Below, in pieces: positions 1 through 8,109 of a DNA stretch of 55,913 nucleotides. Made by a program: the position numbers and the translations under genes. The notes beneath the pieces were generated by a model that saw only the letters and a list, made by a program, of their open reading frames with translations, was not told the DNA's origin and made no database searches. The stretch's first letter is position 1. Every line of letters begins with the position of its first letter. The stretch is taken from contig NZ_LQXO02000030.1 of assembly GCF_001639065.2 (NCBI RefSeq), positions 1 to 55,913 on the forward strand, read 5' to 3'. The DNA comes from Vibrio barjaei. Its GTDB lineage: Bacteria; Pseudomonadota; Gammaproteobacteria; Enterobacterales; Vibrionaceae.

Positions 1-447
1 ATGGAGGCTGACGACTCGTTAATCGGCGGTGAAAGCTCCGGCGGTTTAACCATACGTGGTCATATCAAAGGCAAAGACGGAGTATTTGCTTCTAGCTTAT
101 TGGTGGAGATGCTTAGTGTCACCAACAAAAAACTCTCTGAATTACTTGATGAGATCTATAGCAAATACGGTTATGCCTACACGGCGGAAGGCGATTGCAC
201 CTTCAAGCCTGCTCAAAAGGACAGCCTTTACCATAAGATTTATGTCGAAAAGTCTCTGCCTGAGTTCGATTACGAGGTAGAGAAAGTCAGCTACTCCGAT
301 GGAGCAAAAGTTTACTTCAAAAACGGTGGCTGGGTCATTGCTCGCTTTTCTGGCACCGAACCACTATTGCGTATTTTTTGTGAGATGGAAGATAAAGCGC
401 AAGCAGAATATGTTCTTCAGCAGATGAAAGACTTCTTGTCTTTATAG
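1..447 (+). CDS. Phosphoglucomutase/phosphomannomutase family protein, C-terminal fragment
   Basis: The 148 visible residues are the C-terminal part of an alpha-D-phosphohexomutase, which moves a phosphate between C1 and C6 of a hexose. The sugar-specificity signature GGESSGG lies at about residues 9-15. The phosphate-binding loop RFSGTEP lies near residue 115 in domain 4. The 5' end is cut by the window edge, so the ATG at base 1 is probably internal, since family members usually run to 450-550 residues. A rho-independent terminator follows about 95 bases after the stop. Glucose or mannose specificity cannot be decided from this part. Confidence 0.88.
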   Translation: MEADDSLIGGESSGGLTIRGHIKGKDGVFASSLLVEMLSVTNKKLSELLDEIYSKYGYAYTAEGDCTFKPAQKDSLYHKIYVEKSLPEFDYEVEKVSYSDGAKVYFKNGGWVIARFSGTEPLLRIFCEMEDKAQAEYVLQQMKDFLSL

Positions 448-540
448 TCTCTGCGTCCTCGTCTTCTTACCGTATATTGGGTTGAGTCACCTTTCAGTCC
501 AAATGAATAGTAAGAAGATCCCTATAGGTGAAGAACATTT

Positions 541-568
541 TGCCCGGTGACTGTCGCCGGGCTTTTTT
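541..568 (+). terminator. Rho-independent terminator after the phosphohexomutase gene
   Basis: GCCCGG (542-547) pairs with CCGGGC (557-562) and is followed by six T. It ends the gene that enters from the left. The reverse strand lacks a T-run, so I see no clear terminator for fbpC, which converges from the right. Confidence 0.8.
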
Positions 569-659
569 GTACCTAGTCATTGGGGACACTACTTTATTAC
601 AGGAGAGTGACCTTTAGTGCGTATATTTGAACAAAGGAAAAGAACTATCACTTGGAGAA

Positions 660-1691
660 TTAGGCGAAAGCCACAATACCTTGTGACTCTACGCTCACAG
701 CCACATTCTGGCCGACATCCAAGGCTTCCATCGAAGTACCCAATACCTTAGTACCCTCAATTTCTACCACATAGCGACAATGATCACCCATGAAGTGCTG
801 CTCAAGAATAGCGATCGAGCTGCTATCTGAGGCCCTTAACTGGACGTGCTGTGGTCGAACAAGCAACTGGCATTCTGCTCCCTGATCAATCAAGGTGCAT
901 GACGATGCTTCTATCTGGCCAATGGCCGTGTTAAATGTAGAACCTGACAAGTACGTGGCGGCTAGATAGCTTCCGCCACCTAAAAAGTCAGCAACGAACT
1001 TGCTCGATGGACAGAAATACAGCTCTGATGCTGTACCATACTGCTCAATAACGCCTTGGTTCATCACCGCCATTTTATCGGCAAACGCAAACGCTTCTTC
1101 TCGACTGTGAGTCACAAAGATGGCTGTGACACCCTGCTTTTTGAAAATCTTGCGGATCTCTCGAATCAGCTCATGTCGTACTTGTGTATCGATATTAGAA
1201 AATGGTTCATCGAGCAGAAGTAGATCGGGTTTATAAGCTAAACTACGAGCAATGGCGACACGCTGTTGTTGTCCACCCGATAGTTGATGAGGATAACGGT
1301 CGCTAAACTGATCCAAATGAACCAAAGTCAGCATCTCCTCGACAATCTCGTCTTGCTCTTGCTTAGCCATTCCCTTCAGACCAAATGCTACATTTTGAGC
1401 CACAGTCAAGTGTGGAAATAGCGCATAATCTTGAAAGATCATACCGATATTACGCTGCTCAGGCGGTAACCATACCTCGCCATTGTCGATCACGCGCTCA
1501 CCAAGTGTCATCACACCTTGAGAAAGAGGCAGTAAACCTGCCACCGCTTTGAGTAGCGTGGTTTTTCCGCAACCACTCGCGCCCAACAAGCAAACAATTT
1601 CACCTTGTTCAACCTGAAGCGATAAGGACTCTAAAATCGTCTGACCATCATATTGGCAAGATAGGTTTTTGATAGACAAAGCCGTAGTCAT
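660..1691 (-). CDS. fbpC: Fe(III) ABC transporter, ATP-binding protein
   Basis: 343-residue ATPase that powers ferric iron import from the cytoplasmic face. Walker A GASGCGKTT is near residue 37, the signature LSGGQQQR near 137 and Walker B LLLLDEP near 157, followed by the switch histidine in FVTHSREEA. The last ~100 residues form a regulatory domain like those of the FbpC/PotA/MalK group. Its ATG overlaps the stop of the permease gene (TAATG), so the two are translationally coupled. It is the last gene of fbpA-fbpB-fbpC. Iron specificity is inferred mainly from the binding protein of this operon. Confidence 0.88.
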   Translation of the reverse strand: MTTALSIKNLSCQYDGQTILESLSLQVEQGEIVCLLGASGCGKTTLLKAVAGLLPLSQGVMTLGERVIDNGEVWLPPEQRNIGMIFQDYALFPHLTVAQNVAFGLKGMAKQEQDEIVEEMLTLVHLDQFSDRYPHQLSGGQQQRVAIARSLAYKPDLLLLDEPFSNIDTQVRHELIREIRKIFKKQGVTAIFVTHSREEAFAFADKMAVMNQGVIEQYGTASELYFCPSSKFVADFLGGGSYLAATYLSGSTFNTAIGQIEASSCTLIDQGAECQLLVRPQHVQLRASDSSSIAILEQHFMGDHCRYVVEIEGTKVLGTSMEALDVGQNVAVSVESQGIVAFA

Positions 1692-3316
1692 TAGTGGTTT
1701 TGCTCCAGTGAACGGTTAACAATAATAAGAGGCAGTAGGCCGACCAACACTAACAATACCGCTGGCATCGCGGCAAGTTCTAAGTGCTCGTCAGAAGCAA
1801 AGTTGTACACGTAAGTAGCCAGAGTCTCGAAATTGAATGGACGCAGCAACAAGGCAGCATTGAGCTCCTTCATGGATTCAATAAACACCAGCAAACCAGC
1901 GATCAACACGCCTCGTTTGATAAGCGGTAAATGCACGCGAAGCAGCATTTGGTTCTTCTTACATCCCATAGTGCGTGAGGCCATATCAAGAGACGGCGAT
2001 ACCTTACTTAAACTGGTCTCAATACTACCGATAGCAACGGCAGAAAAGCGCACCACCATTGCAAAAACAAGTGCAAACATGGAACCAGAGAAAATCAATC
2101 CAGGGCGTTGCCAATCCATCCATTTAGCAAAATCGTTAACGCTGTGATCCATAAATAACACGGTGACCATAACCCCAATCGCCAAGACGGTTCCCGGTAC
2201 GGCATAGCCAAGCGAAGAAGCGCGCATAAAGACCACACTTTTTCTATTTGGTGCCAGCCTACGATAGAAGTTCACGACGATAGCAACAAAGACACCAATA
2301 ATCGCTGCCATCAATGACACTTTAAGGCTATTCATGGCATAGGTCTGGAATTCTTCGGTCCAGCTTTGTGCAAAATACTTGTAGGCATAAATCATCAACT
2401 GACCAAGCGGCAAGATAAATGCGATCGACACTAGACCCCAACACCAGAACAGCGCTAACCATTTTTTCCAGCCCGTTAGCTCATAGCGAAAGTCTTCGTG
2501 GCTGTTGTACTGGCTTTGAAATAGCTTTTGCTTACGTCGACTATAGCGCTCAGCGCCCAGTAACAACACGATCACCACCATCATCATGGCCGAGATCTTC
2601 GCAGCAGCACTTAAATTAGAATACCCCAGCCAAGTGTCGTAAACCGCTGTGGTTAAAGTACTAACGGCAAAATAGCTCACGGTACCAAAATCACCTATGG
2701 TCTCCATCGCCACCAATGACAAACCAACGGCGATCGACGGTCTAGCGAGTGGTAATGAAATGCGCCAAAAGCTTGCCAACGGAGAACACTTTAACAAACG
2801 TGCTGATTGCAACAGTGAGACGTTCTGCTCCATAAATGCCGCACGGCACAGTAGATAAACATAAGGGTACAGTACTAGCGACAAGACAACTGTAGCCCCT
2901 CCCACGGTGCGAATATCAGGAAACCAGTAGTCCCCTGCTTGCCAGCTAAAGACATCTCGTAGCCATATTTGGATGGGACCAGCAAAGTCAAACCAATCGG
3001 TAAAAATATAGCCAATGATATACCCTGGCATGGCAAGTGGTAGCACCAAGGCCCACTGCAACACTTTTTCACTTGGCAGTTTACACATAGCCATCAGCCA
3101 TGCACTAGGGACCCCCAGAAACAAAGAGAGTACCAAGACACCAGCAACCAATTTGACCGTATTTGAGATGTAAGTGGGCATCACCGTCGCAAGGAGATGT
3201 GAGAAGAGATCACTTGATTCACCAAGTGCCGTGTAGAAGATCGCTAAAATAGGCAAAACCAGTAGCAGAGTTATCACTCCACTACTGGTTTTCCAAACAT
3301 CATTTTTTTCTTTCAT
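1691..3316 (-). CDS. fbpB: Fe(III) ABC transporter, permease
   Basis: 541-residue inner-membrane permease with two homologous halves, each with about six hydrophobic helices. This two-in-one form is typical of FbpB/SfuB iron permeases. Cytoplasmic EAA-type loops that contact the ATPase are visible in the first half (about residues 165-190, followed by LPLARPSI) and in the second half (MASRTMGCKKNQ followed by LPLIKRG). The gene lies about 80 bases after fbpA, separated by a hairpin, and overlaps fbpC by one base. It carries ferric iron from the periplasm into the cytoplasm. Confidence 0.88.
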   Translation of the reverse strand: MKEKNDVWKTSSGVITLLLVLPILAIFYTALGESSDLFSHLLATVMPTYISNTVKLVAGVLVLSLFLGVPSAWLMAMCKLPSEKVLQWALVLPLAMPGYIIGYIFTDWFDFAGPIQIWLRDVFSWQAGDYWFPDIRTVGGATVVLSLVLYPYVYLLCRAAFMEQNVSLLQSARLLKCSPLASFWRISLPLARPSIAVGLSLVAMETIGDFGTVSYFAVSTLTTAVYDTWLGYSNLSAAAKISAMMMVVIVLLLGAERYSRRKQKLFQSQYNSHEDFRYELTGWKKWLALFWCWGLVSIAFILPLGQLMIYAYKYFAQSWTEEFQTYAMNSLKVSLMAAIIGVFVAIVVNFYRRLAPNRKSVVFMRASSLGYAVPGTVLAIGVMVTVLFMDHSVNDFAKWMDWQRPGLIFSGSMFALVFAMVVRFSAVAIGSIETSLSKVSPSLDMASRTMGCKKNQMLLRVHLPLIKRGVLIAGLLVFIESMKELNAALLLRPFNFETLATYVYNFASDEHLELAAMPAVLLVLVGLLPLIIVNRSLEQNH

Positions 3317-3369
3317 TGCCTAAACATACAGCAGGCGACACGAAGTCGGAAGTTCTTAACCAGAATAAC

Positions 3370-3392
3370 AAAGGGGGTATTATACCCCCTTT
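3370..3392 (-). terminator. Intercistronic hairpin between fbpA and fbpB (attenuator-like)
   Basis: AAAGGGGGTA and TACCCCCTTT form a 10-bp stem with a three-base loop in the fbpA-fbpB gap. On the coding strand it is followed only by TTTGTTATT, so it may be a partial terminator or an mRNA-stabilising structure. Such elements commonly let the binding protein be made in excess over its permease and ATPase. Confidence 0.55.
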
Positions 3393-3399
3393 CTGTCGA

Positions 3400-4410
3400 T
3401 TATAGGTCGAACTTAACTTCGTCTAACAATTTGATTGCAGCACTGTGATATTCAGCAATCTCATCGAGCGAAATTTTATCTGCTTTGAAATCACCCCATG
3501 ATGCCACAAGCTCAGAACGCTTAACGCCTTCTTTTACTGGGTACTCATAGTTAACTTCTGCATACATTTGCTGAGCTTTGTCGCCTGTTAAGAACTCCAT
3601 TAGCTTCAATGCGTTGTCTTTGTTTGGCGAGTATTTCGCCATTGCCATACCACTGATATTTACGTGAGTACCCGTTGTGTTTTGGTTCGGGAAGTTAATG
3701 TATACCGCATCAGCCCAAGCTTTTTGCTCTTTGTCATTAACCATCTTACCTAGGTAGTAGCTGTTACCTAGAGATACGTCACACAGGCCTTCGCTGATCG
3801 CTTTCACTTGAGCGCGGTCATTGCCTTGTGGTTTGCGGGCTAGGTTAGCTTTTACGCCTTCTAGCCACTCTTTTGTCTCCGCTTCACCGTGGTGAGCAAT
3901 CATAGAAGACACAAGAGATACGTTGTAAGGGTGCTTACCGCTACGAGTACAGATTTTGCCTTTGTACTCAGCGTTTGCTAGGTCGATATAATCAAAATCA
4001 TTACCTAGTTTACCTACGCGGTCACGAGAAGAGTATACGTTACGAGTACGCAGTGTTAATGCAAACCACTCATTCTCTTTATCGCGATATTGAGCAGGAA
4101 CGTTAGCGTTGATTACGTCACTATCTACCGCTTGAACTACATCCTTGTCAGTCAATTCCGCTAGACGGCTAATATCTGTTGTTAACACTACGTCAGCCGG
4201 GCTGTATTCGCCCTCTTGCTGAAGTTTTTCTGCCAGACCTTTCTTAGCAAACTTTACGTTTACTTTAATGCCCGTTTCTTTAGTGAACTCGTTAAACATA
4301 GGCTCAACAAGGAAAGGTTGGCGGTAAGAGTAAACGTTGACTTCTTCAGCGGCCATCGCTGGTGCTGCAAAGCTAGCTGCAATTGCTGAAAGAGTTAGCA
4401 GTTTTTTCAT
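3400..4410 (-). CDS. fbpA: Fe(III) ABC transporter, periplasmic substrate-binding protein
   Basis: 336 residues with a clear Sec signal peptide (MKKLLTLSAIAASFAAPAMA, cleavage after AMA). The mature protein begins with VNVYSYRQ, a tyrosine-bearing motif of FbpA/FutA ferric-binding proteins. A second tyrosine cluster, GNSYYLG, is near residue 211 and NYEYPV near 288; in the family such tyrosines coordinate Fe3+. It collects ferric iron in the periplasm for FbpBC. It is first in the operon, behind a strong promoter overlapped by a Fur-like box, so iron-replete repression is expected. Confidence 0.9.
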   Translation of the reverse strand: MKKLLTLSAIAASFAAPAMAAEEVNVYSYRQPFLVEPMFNEFTKETGIKVNVKFAKKGLAEKLQQEGEYSPADVVLTTDISRLAELTDKDVVQAVDSDVINANVPAQYRDKENEWFALTLRTRNVYSSRDRVGKLGNDFDYIDLANAEYKGKICTRSGKHPYNVSLVSSMIAHHGEAETKEWLEGVKANLARKPQGNDRAQVKAISEGLCDVSLGNSYYLGKMVNDKEQKAWADAVYINFPNQNTTGTHVNISGMAMAKYSPNKDNALKLMEFLTGDKAQQMYAEVNYEYPVKEGVKRSELVASWGDFKADKISLDEIAEYHSAAIKLLDEVKFDL

Positions 4411-4429
4411 CGTTTTAGTTCCTTTAATT

Positions 4430-4448
4430 CATAATGAGAACGTTTATC
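4430..4448 (-). promoter_or_regulatory. Fur-box-like operator upstream of fbpA
   Basis: Read on the minus strand, GATAAACGTTCTCATTATG matches the 19-bp Fur consensus GATAATGATAATCATTATC at 13 of 19 positions, with both outer arms largely intact. It lies just downstream of a -10 hexamer, so bound Fur would cover the transcription start. Fur control of fbpABC is established in related bacteria; this site is inferred from sequence. Confidence 0.7.
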
Positions 4449-4457
4449 AGTTGCGTT

Positions 4458-4485
4458 ATTATATTCATATTAATTCTGAAAACAA
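4458..4485 (-). promoter_or_regulatory. Sigma70 promoter of fbpABC
   Basis: On the minus strand, TTGTTT (4480-4485) and a perfect TATAAT (4458-4463) are separated by 16 bases. The predicted start falls at the edge of the Fur-like box at 4430-4448. Confidence 0.65.
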
Positions 4486-4496
4486 TGATCTGATAT

Positions 4497-4525
4497 AAAA
4501 AAACCTGCCATAAAAGGCAGGTTTT
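4497..4525 (-). terminator. Terminator of glnK-amtB
   Basis: AAAACCTGCC and GGCAGGTTTT flank a six-base loop, with seven T downstream on the minus strand. It isolates amtB from the fbp promoter that follows. Confidence 0.85.
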
Positions 4526-4546
4526 GATTAAGTTTGTAACAAAACA

Positions 4547-5776
4547 TTACTTAACACTAACAAACTCCGGATAAGCACCTACACCACAATCGTGCATGTC
4601 CATACCCTCTAATTCTTCTTCTTCTGTTACACGAATACCGATTGTCGCTTTCAGCACTGCCCAGACAGCAAGACTTGCCGCGAACACCCAACCGAAGATA
4701 ACTGCGGCACCTAAAAGCTGAGCACCAAACGTTGCATCGCCGTTGCTCAGTGGCACTACCATTAGGCCGAAGAAACCACACACACCGTGAACAGAGATAG
4801 CACCAACTGGATCATCAATCTTAAGCTTGTCTAGGCCAATGATGCTGAATACGACTAGCGCACCGCCTACTGCACCAATAGCTACTGAGTATACAGGTGA
4901 AGGAGATAGAGGATCAGCAGTGATAGCAACAAGACCCGCTAACGCACCATTGAGAATCATTGTTAAGTCAGCTTTACCCCACGTTGTTTTGCACACTAGC
5001 ATTGCTGCAATAGCACCCGCTGCTGCTGCTGCGTTAGTGTTAAGGAAGATTTGACCTACTGCTGTCGCGTTCTCAAAATCTGAAACCATTAATTGAGAGC
5101 CACCGTTGAAGCCGAACCAGCCTAACCATAGGATAAACGTACCTAGAGTAGCTAAAGGCATATTTGAACCTGGAATTGGGTAGATTTCACCATTCTTACC
5201 GTACTTGCCCTTACGAGCACCGAGCAACAGAACACCAGCTAATGCAGCCGCTGCACCCGCCATATGAACAATACCTGAACCAGCAAAGTCACTAAAGCCT
5301 GCTTCTGATAGGAAACCGCCCCCCCAAGTCCAATAACCTTCCATAGGGTAAATAAATGCCGTCAGCACGACAGAGAAGATAAGGAAAGACCAAAGCTTCA
5401 TACGCTCAGCAACCGCACCGGATACCACTGACATTGCTGTTGCTACGAAAACAACTTGGAAGAAGAAGTCCGACTCTAGAGAGTGGTCTGCACCTTCACC
5501 TTGAGTGCCGATTAGCGCACCAAATGATGGTAGCCAGCCGCCTTCGCCATTGTCCACATACATAATGTTGTAACCCACGATGAGATAACAAGTACATGCG
5601 ATAGCGTACAAACAGAAGTTTTTGGTTAAGATTTCAGTGGTGTTTTTTGAGCGAACTAGGCCAGCCTCTAACATGGCAAAGCCTGCAGCCATCCACATTA
5701 CGAGCGCGCCTGAAATAAGAAAGTAAAAAGTGTCTAGCGCATAACGCAGTTCGCTGACTGTTGTTGCTAATTCCAT
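4547..5776 (-). CDS. amtB: Ammonium transporter
   Basis: 409-residue inner-membrane channel of the Amt/MEP/Rh family, with about 11 transmembrane helices. The conserved pore histidines are seen in SGIVHMAGA (first) and AISVHGVCG (second). NFCLYAIAC and the acidic cytoplasmic C-terminal tail are typical. It conducts ammonium and is blocked when deuridylylated GlnK binds its cytoplasmic face. It sits 18 bases after glnK, the usual glnK-amtB operon. Like many proteobacterial Amt proteins it starts at or near the first transmembrane helix without a long signal sequence. Confidence 0.95.
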   Translation of the reverse strand: MELATTVSELRYALDTFYFLISGALVMWMAAGFAMLEAGLVRSKNTTEILTKNFCLYAIACTCYLIVGYNIMYVDNGEGGWLPSFGALIGTQGEGADHSLESDFFFQVVFVATAMSVVSGAVAERMKLWSFLIFSVVLTAFIYPMEGYWTWGGGFLSEAGFSDFAGSGIVHMAGAAAALAGVLLLGARKGKYGKNGEIYPIPGSNMPLATLGTFILWLGWFGFNGGSQLMVSDFENATAVGQIFLNTNAAAAAGAIAAMLVCKTTWGKADLTMILNGALAGLVAITADPLSPSPVYSVAIGAVGGALVVFSIIGLDKLKIDDPVGAISVHGVCGFFGLMVVPLSNGDATFGAQLLGAAVIFGWVFAASLAVWAVLKATIGIRVTEEEELEGMDMHDCGVGAYPEFVSVK

Positions 5777-5794
5777 AATATGTTCTCCAATCCC

Positions 5795-6151
<357 letters not shown>

Positions 6152-6175
6152 TTATCCCTGTTGCTTAAAACAGCA

Positions 6176-6191
6176 ATCAAGGTGCGTGCCA
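6176..6191 (-). promoter_or_regulatory. Sigma54 (-24/-12) promoter of glnK-amtB
   Basis: On the minus strand TGGCACG-N4-TTGAT matches the sigma54 consensus TGGCACG-N4-TTGCW, with the -24 GG intact and GA in place of the -12 GC. It lies about 45 bases upstream of the glnK start. Two NtrC-type sites stand 65-130 bases further upstream, the geometry expected of an enhancer. Confidence 0.75.
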
Positions 6192-6253
6192 ACTTTTTAA
6201 CCTATTGAAATATAAGAATTCTAGTTTTGTATGTTATAAAAATGAAAATACCT

Positions 6254-6270
6254 TGCACTTTATTGGTGCA
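6254..6270. promoter_or_regulatory. NtrC enhancer site 1
   Basis: TGCACTTTATTGGTGCA fits the NtrC consensus (TGCACYANNNTGGTGCA) with one mismatch and perfect outer arms. It belongs to the divergent-looking gap upstream of glnK. Confidence 0.8.
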
Positions 6271-6304
6271 AGGTATTCACAAAAATAATGCGTTAAATGT
6301 TATT

Positions 6305-6321
6305 AGCACTAAGAATGTGCA
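6305..6321. promoter_or_regulatory. NtrC enhancer site 2
   Basis: AGCACTAAGAATGTGCA is a weaker NtrC-type dyad centred 51 bp from site 1, about five helical turns. That spacing puts both dimers on the same DNA face, as expected for cooperative NtrC binding. Confidence 0.6.
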
Positions 6322-6340
6322 AAATAACCGTATTATCCAC

Positions 6341-6715
6341 TTAGCGATTATGTATAAAGCGCTCCCACTGCTCGATAACAGACAAGAAATCCTCCAAACC
6401 ACACTCACTGTAGCTTTCACTTTCATACAGTGAAAACTCTTCTTCGGACTCCGTTAACGTCTCAAAAGCTAACGTATTTTCATACACATGGACTTCAGAC
6501 TCGAGAATACTCAAAGAAATCTCTTTGCCCTGCCATTTGTGTTCATTACCAGAAAATTGTGATGCTTTCGATAGCAGTGCTTTTATTTCCATGATGGTGC
6601 GGTCGTCGGTACTAACTTCTTCTTGAAGTAATCTAGCGATCACTTCTTGACCCATTTCGCACTTCACTAGATATTCACCAGTGAAACTGTTTTTAATAAA
6701 CTCGAATTCCATCAC
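6341..6715 (-). CDS. yacL: YacL (UPF0231) family protein
   Basis: 124-residue acidic cytoplasmic protein. The start MMEFEFIKNSFTGEYLVKCEMGQEVIARL and the end CGLEDFLSVIEQWERFI match the conserved ends of the UPF0231/YacL family. The function of the family is unknown. Either of the two adjacent ATG codons could be the start. It converges on nothing: glnK is downstream on the same strand behind its own promoter region, and cdaR is divergent. In E. coli yacL lies beside acnB, which is absent here. Confidence 0.8.
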   Translation of the reverse strand: MMEFEFIKNSFTGEYLVKCEMGQEVIARLLQEEVSTDDRTIMEIKALLSKASQFSGNEHKWQGKEISLSILESEVHVYENTLAFETLTESEEEFSLYESESYSECGLEDFLSVIEQWERFIHNR

Positions 6716-6805
6716 TTTTTCTCTCTGTAAACTCGCGCCGATTATACCTCAGAATCACTAGCAATCAGGTATACTCAACAACAATTCCTTAGAAGAGCCA
6801 ATACC

Positions 6806-7948
6806 ATGCAACTTAACTCTCTCATTGCTAAGCAAATTGTTGATCGTGCAAAAAAGATCATTGCCTATTCCATTAACGTTATGGATGAAAATGGCGTGAT
6901 CATTGGCTCAAGCGATCCTAGTAGACTGCATCAAACTCACGAAGGTGCACTGTTGGCCATTCGTGATAACCGCACGATTGAGATCAATGACTCTGTTGCC
7001 TCCACCCTTTCTGGCGTAAAAACTGGCATTAACCTCCCTATTATTTACAGCGAGAATGTTATTGGCGTAGTAGGCATTTCTGGCACACCGGAAGAGGTAA
7101 GAAGCTACGGTGAACTGGTTAAAATGACAGCTGAGCTGATCGTCGAACAGGCGGCGTTAATGTCTCAGGTCCAATGGAATAAACGTCATAGGGAAGAGCT
7201 GCTGCTGCAACTTATCGAAGGCTCGAGCTTGAATGATGGCCAGTTGCTCTCCATTGCCCAAAGGCTGGACCTCGATCTTTCCCAGCCAAGAGTCGCCACT
7301 GTTATTAAAGTGATTCCACGCGCAGGCGAACCAGTCACACTAGAACACTTACAAAAACTGGTTCATCTATTGGAACACCCAGAACGCGACAATATAGTCG
7401 GTATCGCTTCAGTTTCTATGAATGAGATCGTGGTTCTTAAGCCCGTGACTATTGTTAATCACACTTGGAATCGTAAAGAAGAGCAGAAGCGGGTCGCTAA
7501 ACTGGTAAAACGCATCGACAATGAGTGTGACTTTTCGATTCAAATGGCGATTGGTGATTACTTTCCAGGGCTAATCGGCCTTGCCCGCTCATATGAAACG
7601 GCCAAAGCAACGATAGAAAGTAGTACCAGTAATGATGATGCTGTCATGTTCTATCAAGATCGCAAACTTTCGGTACTGGTTAGCAGTATCAAACAAGACC
7701 CATGGCGAGCTACTCAACTTAAAGCACCCATCAAGAAATTAATGGCAGCCGACAGCAAACAGGTCCTATTGAAAACCCTGAGCACCTTTTTTACTCAAAA
7801 TTGCGATCTAGCTCAAACTTGTGAATCCCTCCATATTCATCGTAACACTTTGCGATACCGTCTAGACAAAATACAACAAGAAACAAACTTAGATATCAAT
7901 AATTTAGATGACAAAATCCAGCTTTATCTTGCGTTAAAATGTTTGTAA
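6806..7948 (+). CDS. cdaR: CdaR/SdaR-type transcriptional activator of glycerate or sugar-diacid use
   Basis: 380 residues. Residues ~1-135 form the putative sugar-diacid recognition domain, starting LIAKQIVDRAKKIIAYSINV. The C-terminus carries the PucR-type helix-turn-helix with the signature HIHRNTLRYRLDKIQ near residue 350. E. coli CdaR activates galactarate, glucarate and glycerate genes. Here the adjacent co-oriented genes are a GntP permease and a glycerate kinase, so the effector is probably glycerate. A perfect palindrome lies between this gene and the permease gene and is a candidate operator. Confidence 0.87.
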   Translation: MQLNSLIAKQIVDRAKKIIAYSINVMDENGVIIGSSDPSRLHQTHEGALLAIRDNRTIEINDSVASTLSGVKTGINLPIIYSENVIGVVGISGTPEEVRSYGELVKMTAELIVEQAALMSQVQWNKRHREELLLQLIEGSSLNDGQLLSIAQRLDLDLSQPRVATVIKVIPRAGEPVTLEHLQKLVHLLEHPERDNIVGIASVSMNEIVVLKPVTIVNHTWNRKEEQKRVAKLVKRIDNECDFSIQMAIGDYFPGLIGLARSYETAKATIESSTSNDDAVMFYQDRKLSVLVSSIKQDPWRATQLKAPIKKLMAADSKQVLLKTLSTFFTQNCDLAQTCESLHIHRNTLRYRLDKIQQETNLDINNLDDKIQLYLALKCL

Positions 7949-7958
7949 ATATTACGTT

Positions 7959-7980
7959 AATTTGTGCATTTGCACAAATT
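7959..7980. promoter_or_regulatory. 22-bp perfect palindrome, candidate CdaR operator
   Basis: AATTTGTGCA-TT-TGCACAAATT has two perfect 10-bp arms, starting 11 bases after the cdaR stop and about 130 bases before the permease start. It is the only strong dyad in this gap apart from GGGTG-caaa-CACCC at 8060-8073. It has no T-run, so it is not a terminator. Binding by CdaR is inferred from position. Confidence 0.6.
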
Positions 7981-8109
7981 ACCTATTAACCACAATGATA
8001 AATTCGTCAGTTCGCATAAAGAAAATCCTCGTCTGAATAGCTAATCTTCCGCTCATAAAGGGTGCAAACACCCAATAAAAAAATTACTAAATTAGCGGAA
8101 AACTAAACC

